Source: GCA-2746605 sp963710615 (GTDB taxonomy: Bacteria; Bacteroidota; Ignavibacteria; Ignavibacteriales; Melioribacteraceae). From it: a stretch of 64,000 bases of DNA. Location of the stretch: assembly GCA_963710615.1 (NCBI GenBank), contig CAVQBF010000005.1, positions 124,001 through 188,000 of the forward strand. Direction: 5' to 3'. The notes under the pieces are model-generated. The model saw nothing but the letters and a program-made list of their open reading frames with translations. It did no database searches and was not told the DNA's origin. Both the position numbers and the translations under genes were made by a program. Below are positions 25,416 to 34,811 of the stretch, in pieces (the stretch's first letter is position 1; every line of letters starts with the position of its first letter).

Positions 25416-26612
25416 ATGGAAAAGTTATTTATTGAAGACCTTGATCTAAAAGGTAAAAAGGTTTTGGTTAGAGTTGATTTTAATGTTCCTTTAAACGATG
25501 AATTAGAAATTACGGATGACATAAGAATTACCTCAGCATTACCTACTATTAAGAAAATTATTGCCGATGGCGGTTCCGCAATTTTGATGAGTCACTTAGG
25601 CAGACCAAAGGGGGAAGTTAATCCTAAATTTAGTTTAAAACCTGCAGCTAAAAGATTAAGTGAATTACTTGGCAAGGAAGTAAAATTTGCTGATGATTGT
25701 ATTGGTGATTCTGTTAAAGAATTAGTTGAAGGATTAAAAGAAGGTGAAGTTTTATTATTGGAAAATTTAAGATTTCATGCTGCTGAAACTAAGAATGAAC
25801 CTGAATTTGCTAAACAGCTTGCTGCTTTTGGTGATGTATATATAAATGATGCTTTTGGATCAGCCCACCGCGCACATGCCTCAACTGAGGGTGTTACAAA
25901 ATTTATTGATAAATGTGCTGCCGGCTATTTAATGAAAAAAGAGCTAGATTATTTAGGTAAAGCAATTGCAAATCCGGAACGACCATTTACAGCTATTTTG
26001 GGTGGTGCCAAAATTTCTGGTAAAATTGATGTAATACAGGCGTTAATGGGCAAGGTTGATAATTTAATAATTGGGGGCGGAATGGCTTATACATTCTATA
26101 AAGCTCAAGGTTATGAAATTGGAACCTCACTTTTAGAAGAAGATAAGATTGATTTGGCTAAAGAGATTCTAGAAAAAACCAAAAATAGTGATGTTAATTT
26201 TATGCTTCCGGTTGATGTAAAGGTTGCTGCTGAATTTAATAACGATTCTCCCGCAGAAGTCGTTCCTATTGATTCTATGCCAGCAGATAAAATGGGATTA
26301 GATATTGGAGTTAAAACTATTGCAAATTTCAAAGAAATTATTGAAAATAGTAAAACCGTAGTTTGGAACGGACCAATGGGTGTATTTGAATTTGAAAATT
26401 ATGCACATGGAACAAATGCAATTGCTCAAGCCCTAGTTGAAGCAACTGAAAAAGGAGCAATTACCATTATTGGTGGTGGAGATTCTGCTGCCGCAATTAA
26501 GAAAGCAGGCTTGGATGATAAAGTTTCTCACGTTTCAACAGGTGGTGGAGCATCTTTAGAATTTTTGGAGGGTAAAGTTTTACCTGGTGTTGCGGCTCTT
26601 ACAGATAAATAA
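25416..26612 (+). CDS. pgk: Phosphoglycerate kinase
   Basis: 398 residues from ATG 25416. This start is chosen over ATG 25395 because GGAG at 25407-25410 sits five bases before it and the family begins near the conserved segment KKVLVRVDFNVPL. Other signatures: LMSHLGRPKGE, NLRFHAAE, INDAFGSAHRAHAST, AILGGAKISGKIDVI, the nucleotide site NGPMGVFEFENYAHGT, and GGGDSAAAIKKAG. It makes ATP from 1,3-bisphosphoglycerate in glycolysis. A terminator hairpin lies about 140 bases after the stop. Confidence 0.97.
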   Translation: MEKLFIEDLDLKGKKVLVRVDFNVPLNDELEITDDIRITSALPTIKKIIADGGSAILMSHLGRPKGEVNPKFSLKPAAKRLSELLGKEVKFADDCIGDSVKELVEGLKEGEVLLLENLRFHAAETKNEPEFAKQLAAFGDVYINDAFGSAHRAHASTEGVTKFIDKCAAGYLMKKELDYLGKAIANPERPFTAILGGAKISGKIDVIQALMGKVDNLIIGGGMAYTFYKAQGYEIGTSLLEEDKIDLAKEILEKTKNSDVNFMLPVDVKVAAEFNNDSPAEVVPIDSMPADKMGLDIGVKTIANFKEIIENSKTVVWNGPMGVFEFENYAHGTNAIAQALVEATEKGAITIIGGGDSAAAIKKAGLDDKVSHVSTGGGASLEFLEGKVLPGVAALTDK

Positions 26613-26752
26613 ATTGCTGATGAAAGGAACTTGTCAATCTGGCAATTTTTTAGTCGGAATCTTCTATAAGATGAATGTATTACCGAATAATGCTTCAGGA
26701 CCAGCTTGCTGAGAAATTTCTGAAACCTTTTTCATATATCGTAGTCTAATAT

Positions 26753-26779
26753 AAAAACCTCAAAATCCTTGAGGTTTTT
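26753..26779 (+). terminator. Terminator hairpin after pgk
   Basis: AAAAACCTCAA at 26753-26763 pairs with TTGAGGTTTTT at 26769-26779 over a five-base loop, with the T-run built into the 3' arm. The A-rich 5' arm would let it act in both directions. A weaker imperfect hairpin (TTGTCA / TGGCAA, followed by Ts) near 26631-26650 may add to termination. Confidence 0.8.
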
Positions 26780-26845
26780 ATTTATATTTAAAAATTGGAA
26801 ATAATTTATTTTTCATATACTTTAACATAAATTTTAGGTTTTTTA

Positions 26846-27751
26846 ATGGCATATAATGAATATAGACCAAAGGGTTTTGGAGGTTTCAGTTTTTTCCCTC
26901 CGGTAATAAAAAATCTTTTGATCATAAATGGCATAGTATTTTTTATCTCTGTGGTTGCTCAGAATATAATGATTGGAGATATGCTTCTTGATAACATAAT
27001 AACCAGGTATTTTGGACTTATTCCCTTTAGCAATCCCGTTTGGTCTTTTTATCCATGGCAATTAATTACTTATCAATTTCTTCATGGTGGATTTGCACAC
27101 ATTTTTTTTAATATGCTTATGCTTTGGATGTTTGGAATGGAAATAGAAAATATTATGGGATCGCGGAAATTTTTAGTTTTCTATTTACTTGCTGGAATTG
27201 GAGGAGGTTTGCTTCAGCTATCGTTGGGCACTGGTGCGGGTGCAATAATTGGAGCTTCCGGAGCAGTATTTGGGGTTATGGTTGCATTTGCGATGTTTTT
27301 CCCCGATAGAATGATTTATATTTATTTTCTCTTTCCGGTTAAGGCAAAATATTTAATTGTCTTTTTAATGGTAATTGAATTCTTATCTGTTGGTAATGGC
27401 AGTTTTGTTGCCCATTTAGCGCATCTTGGCGGTGCAATTGTTGGTTTCTTATTTGTTATTGCAGACAGACAATATAATTTGAATTTTGACAGATTCTTTG
27501 ATACATTCAAAGGAAATAAGACTTTCTCAAGCGGAGGTGATGATTTACCTAAGAAAAAATCACCATTTAGTTTTGGTAGAAGAGAGGTGGAAGAAGCTGA
27601 GTTTTATGAAATAAATGATAGTAGAAATTCATCAGAAAAAGTTGATCAAGCTGTTATAGATGAAATTCTTGATAAAATTAGTAAAAGCGGTTATCAAAAT
27701 CTTACAGAAAAAGAGAAGAAAATTTTATTTGAAGCCAGTAAGAAAAATTAG
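26846..27751 (+). CDS. Rhomboid intramembrane serine protease with DUF6576-like tail
   Basis: 301 residues. Six hydrophobic helices hold the rhomboid residues: HIFFNM (His85, Asn89), the nucleophile Ser138 in GASGAVFG, and the catalytic His193 in AHLGGAIVG. Rhomboids cut membrane helices within the bilayer; the substrate is unknown. After the core, a soluble tail ends with VIDEILDKISKSGYQNLTEKEKKILFEASKK, a small helical domain often attached to Bacteroidota rhomboids (DUF6576). The following lipoprotein gene begins inside the last 23 bases of this gene in another frame. Confidence 0.95.
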   Translation: MAYNEYRPKGFGGFSFFPPVIKNLLIINGIVFFISVVAQNIMIGDMLLDNIITRYFGLIPFSNPVWSFYPWQLITYQFLHGGFAHIFFNMLMLWMFGMEIENIMGSRKFLVFYLLAGIGGGLLQLSLGTGAGAIIGASGAVFGVMVAFAMFFPDRMIYIYFLFPVKAKYLIVFLMVIEFLSVGNGSFVAHLAHLGGAIVGFLFVIADRQYNLNFDRFFDTFKGNKTFSSGGDDLPKKKSPFSFGRREVEEAEFYEINDSRNSSEKVDQAVIDEILDKISKSGYQNLTEKEKKILFEASKKN

Positions 27752-28073
27752 AATAATTACTTTAATTTCACTTTTGCTTTATTTCGGATGTTCAAATGAT
27801 GAGAATGTTGAACTGGAAAAACTCTCAAAAGTATATGTTGATCTGCTTATTGTAGAAGACTTTTATAAAGATACTGATTCACTTGAGTTAAAACGTGATG
27901 AAGTATTTATTAAGTATTCAATTAATGAAGCAATATACGATAGCAGTTTTAAAAAATTTGAATACGATTCAGAAAAGTGGGAAACATTTTTTGATCTCTC
28001 CAACGCCTATCTTGATTCTCTGAAAAAGGAGATTACTCCTTCAAAGAAACCGAAGCCGCAAAGATTGCTTTAA
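27729..28073 (+). CDS. DUF4296-like small lipoprotein
   Basis: 114 residues from the proposed TTG at 27729, which gives a neat lipoprotein signal (MKPVRKIRIITLISLLLYFGC, lipid Cys at residue 21). The frame stays open back to ATG 27660, but that start would add an unlikely basic leader. The mature part (LEKLSKVYVDLLIVEDFY, FIKYSINEAIYDSSFKKFEYD, LSNAYLDSLKKE) resembles DUF4296, a Bacteroidota lipoprotein family of unknown function. Its 5' end overlaps the rhomboid gene by 23 bases, so translation is likely coupled. Its 3' end overlaps recQ by 41 bases on the opposite strand. Confidence 0.75.
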   Translation: MKPVRKIRIITLISLLLYFGCSNDENVELEKLSKVYVDLLIVEDFYKDTDSLELKRDEVFIKYSINEAIYDSSFKKFEYDSEKWETFFDLSNAYLDSLKKEITPSKKPKPQRLL

Positions 28074-30612
28074 CAACCCGGATTATTGAGTAGCTAATAT
28101 TTGATGAAAGCTTTTTCTTGATGTCTCTGATATCCTCGTTAATACTTTCGATTTTGTCAATAATCTCATCAAATTCTTTTTTAGTGATTAACTTTTCATA
28201 ATTGCCTTTCGGATTAAATCCGATAATACTTTCAATCTGCAACGATACGATGGATTCGGGCAGTTTTAATAGATTTGATATTTCTTTTAGTGAATAGCCT
28301 TTTGTTACTAATTTGTAAGTTTGAACAATATGTTTTGGCAAATCTAATATTTTCTGCTCACTTTCAGTCTTCTTATTCTGTTCTGAAATGCATTCCAAAA
28401 ATTCCATTCCAACTTTATTATACATTCGCTGATTGAACCCATCAATGCTTAGTAATTCAGATGTTGTTTTTGGCCTTTTTTTTGCGACATTTCTTAAAAT
28501 TTTATCAGAGCAAATTATCTCAGGACTCTGAGAAAATTTCTTTGCAGCAATATTTCTTTCCTCTCTAAGCAAATTGAACAACTCAAGATTCGATTCATAA
28601 TCGGCTTTAGCTGAGTTTATATTTTCCGCACTCTCTAATTCCTCAATGGGATCAAAAAATAATTTCCCAGCAATCTCCTTTAATACTTTCTTGGCTACTA
28701 AAAAACGGATATTGGATTCAATAACATCAGTACTATAATGTAAACATGATTGAAAAGTAGAAATTGATTTAGCAGTTTGTGATTTCGAATTCCCGGTTAA
28801 TATTGATATTAATCGATTTTGCAAAAGTCCGCCGGAAAATTCTTTTAATGTACGGATAATAATTTCAGTTATATACTCATTAGAGACTTGATCACTGGAC
28901 CCTTTGTGCAAGCAATTATCACATTTCCCGCATTTGTAATCATCAACATTTTCTCCAAAATATTTGAGCACAAATTTAAATCTACAATCGTCTGTAAAGC
29001 AGTAATCAACTACTGCTTCAAGCTTAGTTTTCGCATTATTAATAATAGAATTTATTTCTTTATAATTGAGATACAGATCTTTACTGGGCACGCGTTCTCT
29101 AAGCATTTTAAAGCTCTTAAGATTGCTAGGAATATGAAGTTCAATAATCCCAATTCTATCTAAGCTTTCTAACTGATAAAGAAAACTACTTCTTCCGATA
29201 TCAAGATTCTTTATTAATTTATTAATATCCAATTCAACCAGATTCTTAAATGACGAATAACCATATACTTTTACAAGTGCTAGAATTAAATTTTGAAGTT
29301 CAGCGTTTCTTAATTTTTTTACATAGCCTTTAAGTTTGGTGTGATCAATTAAAAATTTGAAATAATAATTTATTTGCAAATCGGAATTAGTAGATAAGTA
29401 GCCATTATTTTCTAAGCTATTAATAGCTGAATTAAGCAGATTTTTATTTATAGATTTTGAATCTAAAAGTTTTATTAGCCCTTCATCTATTTCGAGTGAT
29501 TTTTCACTGATGCTATTTACCGCAATTCTGTGATAATCCAATAACGCATCATAACAAGTTTTAATTTGCTCTATAGTAGGGTAATTAATCTTTATTAGAT
29601 AATCTTGAATATGTTTATCTTTTTCAGAATAGTATAAATATGTATCGGCTTCTGTTCCATCTCTGCCAGCTCTCCCAAATTCTTGATATAAATTTTCAAT
29701 AGAGCCAGGAATATTATAATGAATTACCATTCCAATATTAGATTTATCAATACCCATTCCGAATGCATTAGTAGCAACGATTACCCTCAGATCACCCTTT
29801 ATAAAATCATCTTGTATTACTTTTCTTAATTCTGTTGCTAACCCAGCATGATAATACTCAGCATTAATGTTTTCCATTTTAAGAAATTCTGTAAGCTTCT
29901 CGCAACTTTTTCTGGTCGAAGCATAAATAATTGTAGGTGATTTGCTCTGCTTTAATAAGCTTAGAATATTTTCTTTTTTTTGATTTGTGTGAATTACATT
30001 AAGTGAAATATTTTCTCTTTCAAAGCCATATACAAAAACAGCCGGATCGCAAAACTCAAGTTGTGTTACAATATCATCTCTAACTTCTGGAGTTGCGGTG
30101 GCAGTAAATCCCGATACATTTTTAACACCAATTGCTTTAGCAAAATTATTTATGTTTCTAAAACTTGGTCTGAAATTATGTCCCCATTCACTTATACAAT
30201 GCGCTTCATCAACAAATAAGTATTCTGGCAGTGTGTGGCGTAATCTTTCTACAAAAAATTGATTATTTAATTTTTCTGGTGCAATAAAGAGCATTTTTAT
30301 TTTCTTATTTGTCAAATCGTTTAGAACTTTTTCAGTATCTCGGTAGTCTAATGAACTGTTGATAAAAGCGGCAGAATATTTACTTTGATTTATTGAGAAA
30401 ACTTGGTCCTGCATTAATGAGATTAGCGGTGAGATAATAATAGAATATGTTTCTGAAAGCATTGAAGGCAATTGGTAACAAAGAGATTTACCGGCTCCAG
30501 TTGGCATTACTGCGAGCACATTTTTCTTATCAAGAATTGCTTTAATAATCTCTTCTTGACCTGGACGAAAATTATCAAATCCAAAGTATTTTTTTAGAGC
30601 TTCGTTTAACAT
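28033..30612 (-). CDS. recQ: RecQ-family ATP-dependent DNA helicase
   Basis: 859 residues, longer than E. coli RecQ (about 610). The helicase core has the conserved start FGFDNFRPGQEEII, motif I MPTGAGKSLCYQLPS, motif II VDEAHCISEWGHNFRPSF, and motif VI YQEFGRAGRDG. The zinc-binding CxxxxCRFKFVLKYFGE...CGKCDNC segment and an RQC winged helix follow. The C-terminal part contains an HRDC-like helix bundle (KRPKTTSELLSIDGFNQRMYNKVG) and an HTH_40-like segment (VTKGYSLKEISNLLKLPESIV). RecQ unwinds 3'-5' in recombination and fork repair. It is divergent from the ABC operon with about 70 bases between the starts. Confidence 0.95.
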   Translation of the reverse strand: MLNEALKKYFGFDNFRPGQEEIIKAILDKKNVLAVMPTGAGKSLCYQLPSMLSETYSIIISPLISLMQDQVFSINQSKYSAAFINSSLDYRDTEKVLNDLTNKKIKMLFIAPEKLNNQFFVERLRHTLPEYLFVDEAHCISEWGHNFRPSFRNINNFAKAIGVKNVSGFTATATPEVRDDIVTQLEFCDPAVFVYGFERENISLNVIHTNQKKENILSLLKQSKSPTIIYASTRKSCEKLTEFLKMENINAEYYHAGLATELRKVIQDDFIKGDLRVIVATNAFGMGIDKSNIGMVIHYNIPGSIENLYQEFGRAGRDGTEADTYLYYSEKDKHIQDYLIKINYPTIEQIKTCYDALLDYHRIAVNSISEKSLEIDEGLIKLLDSKSINKNLLNSAINSLENNGYLSTNSDLQINYYFKFLIDHTKLKGYVKKLRNAELQNLILALVKVYGYSSFKNLVELDINKLIKNLDIGRSSFLYQLESLDRIGIIELHIPSNLKSFKMLRERVPSKDLYLNYKEINSIINNAKTKLEAVVDYCFTDDCRFKFVLKYFGENVDDYKCGKCDNCLHKGSSDQVSNEYITEIIIRTLKEFSGGLLQNRLISILTGNSKSQTAKSISTFQSCLHYSTDVIESNIRFLVAKKVLKEIAGKLFFDPIEELESAENINSAKADYESNLELFNLLREERNIAAKKFSQSPEIICSDKILRNVAKKRPKTTSELLSIDGFNQRMYNKVGMEFLECISEQNKKTESEQKILDLPKHIVQTYKLVTKGYSLKEISNLLKLPESIVSLQIESIIGFNPKGNYEKLITKKEFDEIIDKIESINEDIRDIKKKLSSNISYSIIRVVKAIFAASVSLKE

Positions 30613-30685
30613 TGAACCAATTATTTCTTATTATTAAATAATAATTCTATCTTTGTGCTAAATTTAAGATAATTTGAAGAGAATA

Positions 30686-31630
30686 ATGAACTCTGTTGAA
30701 GTTGTAAATCTAACCAAAATTTTTAATACACAAGCATCTAATAATGATGTAACTGCATTAGATGATGTCTCAATTTCAATTGATAACGGAATGATTTTTG
30801 GATTGTTAGGACCTAATGGTGCCGGTAAATCAACTTTGATGAATTGTATCATAGGATATTTGCAACCAGATAAGGGAAAGATTTTACTTAATGGTGATAA
30901 TACTAGAGAGCAAAATTTAAGATACAGAAATCATATTGGATATGTCCCACAAGAAATAGCACTTTATCAAGAATTATCTGCAATGCAAAATCTTAAAATT
31001 TTTGGTAGTTTCTATAATATTCAATCCCAAGTTTTGAACGAACGTATTTCTTCAGCTTTAAAGTTAGTTCAGTTAGAGGATAGAAAATATGATACAGTAA
31101 AAAATTTTTCCGGCGGAATGAAAAGGAGACTTAACATTGCTGTTAGTATTTTACATGATCCTGAAATAATACTGTGCGATGAACCAACTGTTGGAGTTGA
31201 TCCCCAAAGCAGAAATGCAATTTTTGAGATGCTGAAAGAACTGAATAAAAAGGGTAAAACAATTCTATATACAACTCATTATATGGAAGAGGCTGAACGT
31301 TTATGCAATAAACTCGCAATTATTGATCATGGAAAAATTATTGCTGAAGGAACTCTTTCAGAATTGGTAGCGCTTCTGGATAAGCGTGAAACAATAAAAA
31401 TTAGAAAAGCTCCCGAATTAGAAAAAATAGTAGATTCATTAAAAAAAATTGGTGAAATAAATGAATCTGATTTTCACTTTGAAATTATTCCATATAATGT
31501 TAAGATTTCAAATTCACAATTGTTTAAAGAACTTGAATATTTGGAAATACCATCACATTTGTTAGAACTAAATAGAGCATCACTTGAGGACGTATTTTTA
31601 ATGCTAACTGGCAGGAGTTTAAGAGATTGA
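30686..31630 (+). CDS. ABC transporter ATP-binding protein, module 1
   Basis: 314 residues from ATG 30686, preceded by GAAGAG; a TTG at 30674 is an alternative. Walker A GPNGAGKST, Q-loop YVPQEIALYQEL, signature FSGGMKRRLNIAVSILHDPEIILCDEP (Walker B), and H-loop TTHYMEEAERLCN are present. A C-terminal DUF4162-like region (about 225-314) follows, as in DrrA/NatA-type exporters. The stop overlaps the start of the adjacent permease (TTGA), so it partners with that protein. The substrate is unknown; the group moves drugs, lipids, sodium or polysaccharides. Confidence 0.93.
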   Translation: MNSVEVVNLTKIFNTQASNNDVTALDDVSISIDNGMIFGLLGPNGAGKSTLMNCIIGYLQPDKGKILLNGDNTREQNLRYRNHIGYVPQEIALYQELSAMQNLKIFGSFYNIQSQVLNERISSALKLVQLEDRKYDTVKNFSGGMKRRLNIAVSILHDPEIILCDEPTVGVDPQSRNAIFEMLKELNKKGKTILYTTHYMEEAERLCNKLAIIDHGKIIAEGTLSELVALLDKRETIKIRKAPELEKIVDSLKKIGEINESDFHFEIIPYNVKISNSQLFKELEYLEIPSHLLELNRASLEDVFLMLTGRSLRD

Positions 31631-32958
31631 AAAATATATTCAAATTATTCAAGAAAGATTTAATCCGATTTTTGTCAGATAAAACAGCTGTTGCACTTAC
31701 CTTTTTAGTTCCGGCTGTTTTAATTGTAATTTTTGGGAGCATTTTTGGTGGAGGTAGCGGAAGTAGGGGAAAGATTCCAATAATTATTGTTAATGAAAGT
31801 GGTGTTGAATTAGCTGATTTTTTGGAATCTGAAATTGATTCAAGCAGTTCCTTGAGAAGTGTTAAGACTTATAAAGATGAGAATGGAATTGAAATTAATA
31901 TAACACATGAAAAAGCAAAAGAATTAGTTAAAAATGGTAATTATCCTGCTGCATTAGTTTTACCGGATAACTTTTTTACAGATACCAGCAGTGCAATTAG
32001 GTTCAAATATTATTATGATCCAAGAAATGAAATTGAATCGCAGTTAATTCAAGGGACAATACAAAAAACAATCTTTTCCAAAATACCAAAAATTTTTCCT
32101 CTTTTAATGCAGAGAGAAGCTAAATCATTTTTAGGGGAAACTTTATCCGATTCATTCAATACAGATATTGCAAATATGATGAGTGATTATTTTGGGGCTG
32201 ATAAAGATGAAGTATTAGAATCAATAACCAATTTTGATATCATTGAACTTAGTCAGCAAACAGATTCAAATTCCACACCCGATGCTGAAGGAGATTTTAT
32301 TAATAATTTAATTAAATTTGATTCAGAGCAACTAGTTGGAACTGAAAAAAAGAATCCTGGTGTAACTAGAATTGTGGGCGGTTGGGCAATTATGTTTCTG
32401 CTATTTACCTTAACTGGAACAGCGACATCAATTTTCGAAGAAAAACAAGAAGGAACACTAAAAAGAATTTTTTGCATGCCAATTTCCAGGAATCAGTTTT
32501 TATGGTCTAAGTATATTTTTGCAATTCTTCTGGGAATAGTTCAACTCTCAGTTTTATTCTTATTTGCATATTATTTATATGATGTTGATATTTTTTCAAA
32601 TTTTACGAATTTGCTGATTGTAATTTTTGCTTCTGCAGGAGCAGCAGTTGCATTTGGAATGGTTATAACTGCTATTGCAAATAGTCTGGCACAAGCAAAT
32701 GGTATTTCAACATTATTTATTCTAATTATGTCTGCACTTGGTGGTTCATGGTTTCCAGTGACGTTATTCCCTGATTGGATGCAGGTAATTGCAAAGTTTA
32801 CTTTAACATACTGGTCGGTTGAAGCATTCCTTCAAGTATTGTGGCGAGACGCCACTCTGAGTGAAATTATTTTCCCATATTTAGTAGTTTTAATTGGAAT
32901 TGCAATCTTAATTAACTATTTAGCACTTTACCTTTTCAGAAAAAGACAGGTGATTTAA
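31627..32958 (+). CDS. ABC-2 type permease, module 1
   Basis: 443 residues, TTG start overlapping the upstream ATPase stop. One N-terminal membrane helix (about 18-40) is followed by a large extracytoplasmic domain (about 45-240) rich in acidic and Ser residues. Five or six helices follow, with the conserved EEKQEGTLKRIFCMPISRNQFLWSKY coupling segment. This is the YhfI/DrrB-NatB ABC-2 layout of export systems. The glycine-rich GSIFGGGSGSRGK just after helix 1 is a flexible link. Substrate not predictable. Confidence 0.9.
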   Translation: MKNIFKLFKKDLIRFLSDKTAVALTFLVPAVLIVIFGSIFGGGSGSRGKIPIIIVNESGVELADFLESEIDSSSSLRSVKTYKDENGIEINITHEKAKELVKNGNYPAALVLPDNFFTDTSSAIRFKYYYDPRNEIESQLIQGTIQKTIFSKIPKIFPLLMQREAKSFLGETLSDSFNTDIANMMSDYFGADKDEVLESITNFDIIELSQQTDSNSTPDAEGDFINNLIKFDSEQLVGTEKKNPGVTRIVGGWAIMFLLFTLTGTATSIFEEKQEGTLKRIFCMPISRNQFLWSKYIFAILLGIVQLSVLFLFAYYLYDVDIFSNFTNLLIVIFASAGAAVAFGMVITAIANSLAQANGISTLFILIMSALGGSWFPVTLFPDWMQVIAKFTLTYWSVEAFLQVLWRDATLSEIIFPYLVVLIGIAILINYLALYLFRKRQVI

Positions 32959-32961
32959 AGT

Positions 32962-33903
32962 ATGTCTAATTCAATTCAAGTTGAAAATCTCACTAAAATC
33001 TTTAGTGCAAAAACAACCCGTAAAAATGGTATTGTAGCTCTTGATGATGTTACACTTTCAATTGAGCAAGGAATTATTTTTGGTCTGCTCGGACCTAACG
33101 GAGCAGGGAAAACAACACTAATAAAAATCTTATTGGGTATTGTATTTCCAACTAGCGGTAATGCCAAGATTTTGGGTGAAGATATTTCAAACTATCAGAT
33201 TAGAAAAGAAATTGGATATTTACCTGAAAACCACAAATTCCCAAATTACCTTACAGGCGAGGAGGTTATTATTCATTTTTCTAAACTAAATGGATTTAAG
33301 CTAAATAAAAATTCACCTAAAATAGCCGAAGTTCTAAATCTTGTAAAAATGGAAAAATGGAGAAAAGTAAAAATTAAAAAGTATTCGAAAGGAATGCTTC
33401 AGCGACTTGGTTTAGCTCAAGCTATTGTCCATGATCCTGATTTAATATTTCTCGATGAACCCACCGATGGAGTTGATCCAATTGGACGAAAAGAAATCAG
33501 AGATATTTTAATAGAGCTTAAAAATAGGGGAAAAACAATTTTTATTAATAGCCATCTTCTTTCAGAAGTTGAATTGGTTTCGGATAAAGTTGCAATATTA
33601 GATGAAGGTAAATTGGTTAAATATGGAACTGTGGAAGAGCTTACAATTAATAAACAAATATGCGAGATTAAAACGGAAACTACGTTACCGGAAAATATTT
33701 ATGAATCTATAAGACGGAAATTTGCCATCACACAAGATAAGAACTTAATTACACTAGAAATTACGGACAATAATGTTCTTAATAGTTTCATGGATGAATT
33801 GAGAAAATTAAATGTGAATATTGTTGGAGTTAATCAAAAGAAAAGCTCACTTGAAGATACATTTATTAAATCACTTTCTGAGAAAAATAAAGATTATGAA
33901 TAA
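32962..33903 (+). CDS. ABC transporter ATP-binding protein, module 2
   Basis: 313 residues. It carries Walker A GPNGAGKTT, Q-loop-region YLPENHKFPNYLTGEE, the signature SKGMLQRLGLAQAIVHDPDLIFLDEPTDGVDP, and H-loop INSHLLSEVELVSD. The YLPE and DGVDP forms are typical of ATPases paired with GldA/NosY-like or ABC-2 permeases. It starts four bases after the module 1 permease and overlaps the module 2 permease start by 8 bases, so all four genes form one operon. Confidence 0.93.
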   Translation: MSNSIQVENLTKIFSAKTTRKNGIVALDDVTLSIEQGIIFGLLGPNGAGKTTLIKILLGIVFPTSGNAKILGEDISNYQIRKEIGYLPENHKFPNYLTGEEVIIHFSKLNGFKLNKNSPKIAEVLNLVKMEKWRKVKIKKYSKGMLQRLGLAQAIVHDPDLIFLDEPTDGVDPIGRKEIRDILIELKNRGKTIFINSHLLSEVELVSDKVAILDEGKLVKYGTVEELTINKQICEIKTETTLPENIYESIRRKFAITQDKNLITLEITDNNVLNSFMDELRKLNVNIVGVNQKKSSLEDTFIKSLSEKNKDYE

Positions 33904-34717
33904 TATATTTGCTATATCAAATCTGACAGTTAGAGAAGCATTATCAAGAAAAATAATTGTAACATTTTTTGCGATTTCTACTTTTGTAATTGTCATTTTT
34001 GCTTTACTTTTTGGCTTGGTTCCATTTGAAGATTTAAGTGGAATGGTAAGTGCAAATGGCAAAGATCCAATTAATATAGCTGGTGAAATCGTTAAGGGAC
34101 TTAAACTTTTTGTGGTTGCACCGTTATTCGGCGGCGGCTTATTTTTATCAATTTTTTCAGCTTCCAGTTTTATACCAAATGCTCTCGAAAAGGGATCGGC
34201 CGATTTACTCATTTCCAAACCTATTTCCAGAGCTCAAATAATTTTAGGGAAATTTTTAGGAGGGATAATAATTGTATTTATTAACATCGCATATTTAATA
34301 ATATCACTTTGGGTATTAATCGGATTAAAATTTAATATTTGGGATCTTTCATTTCTCTATACAATATTTTTTATCACTTTTGCTTTTGCCTCTCTTTATT
34401 CCCTTATCATTTTCGTTGGAATTTTAACTCAAAGCTCAATTCTTGCTATGATGCTTTCATATATTATCTTTTTTGTTTTGTCTCCAATTTTAACTGCTCG
34501 AGATACTATTTCAGCTTTTCTTAATAGTTCATTTATGGAATATTTGATGGATATTCTGTATTATATCATTCCAAAAACTTCCGAAATCGGTTCACTAACT
34601 ACAGAAATTGCACTTGGTTATGGAATTGATGAATACCAGCCGCTTCTTTCTACTTTTCTATTTTTAGTTCTCGTTTTGTATATAAGTATTATCATTTTTA
34701 GTAAAAAGGATTATTAA
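33896..34717 (+). CDS. ABC-2 type permease, module 2
   Basis: 273 residues from ATG 33896, which overlaps the preceding ATPase by 8 bases; the frame is open further upstream (to 33821) but that would extend into the ATPase gene. About six hydrophobic helices are visible. ANLEKGSADLLISKPISRAQIILGKFLGG-like coupling sequence (ALEKGSADLLISKPISRAQI) between helices 2 and 3 matches NosY/ABC-2 permeases of the membrane-spanning class (ABC2_membrane_2). It is shorter than the module 1 permease and lacks a large external domain, so the two modules probably do different jobs. Confidence 0.88.
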   Translation: MNNIFAISNLTVREALSRKIIVTFFAISTFVIVIFALLFGLVPFEDLSGMVSANGKDPINIAGEIVKGLKLFVVAPLFGGGLFLSIFSASSFIPNALEKGSADLLISKPISRAQIILGKFLGGIIIVFINIAYLIISLWVLIGLKFNIWDLSFLYTIFFITFAFASLYSLIIFVGILTQSSILAMMLSYIIFFVLSPILTARDTISAFLNSSFMEYLMDILYYIIPKTSEIGSLTTEIALGYGIDEYQPLLSTFLFLVLVLYISIIIFSKKDY

Positions 34718-34811
34718 TAATTCGATTATAGCAGAATTACTGGGTATTTTTGTGGTATGAATATTGGTGTCTGAATTGATTATTAATTTTAAACTTTTAT
34801 AAGAAAATAAA

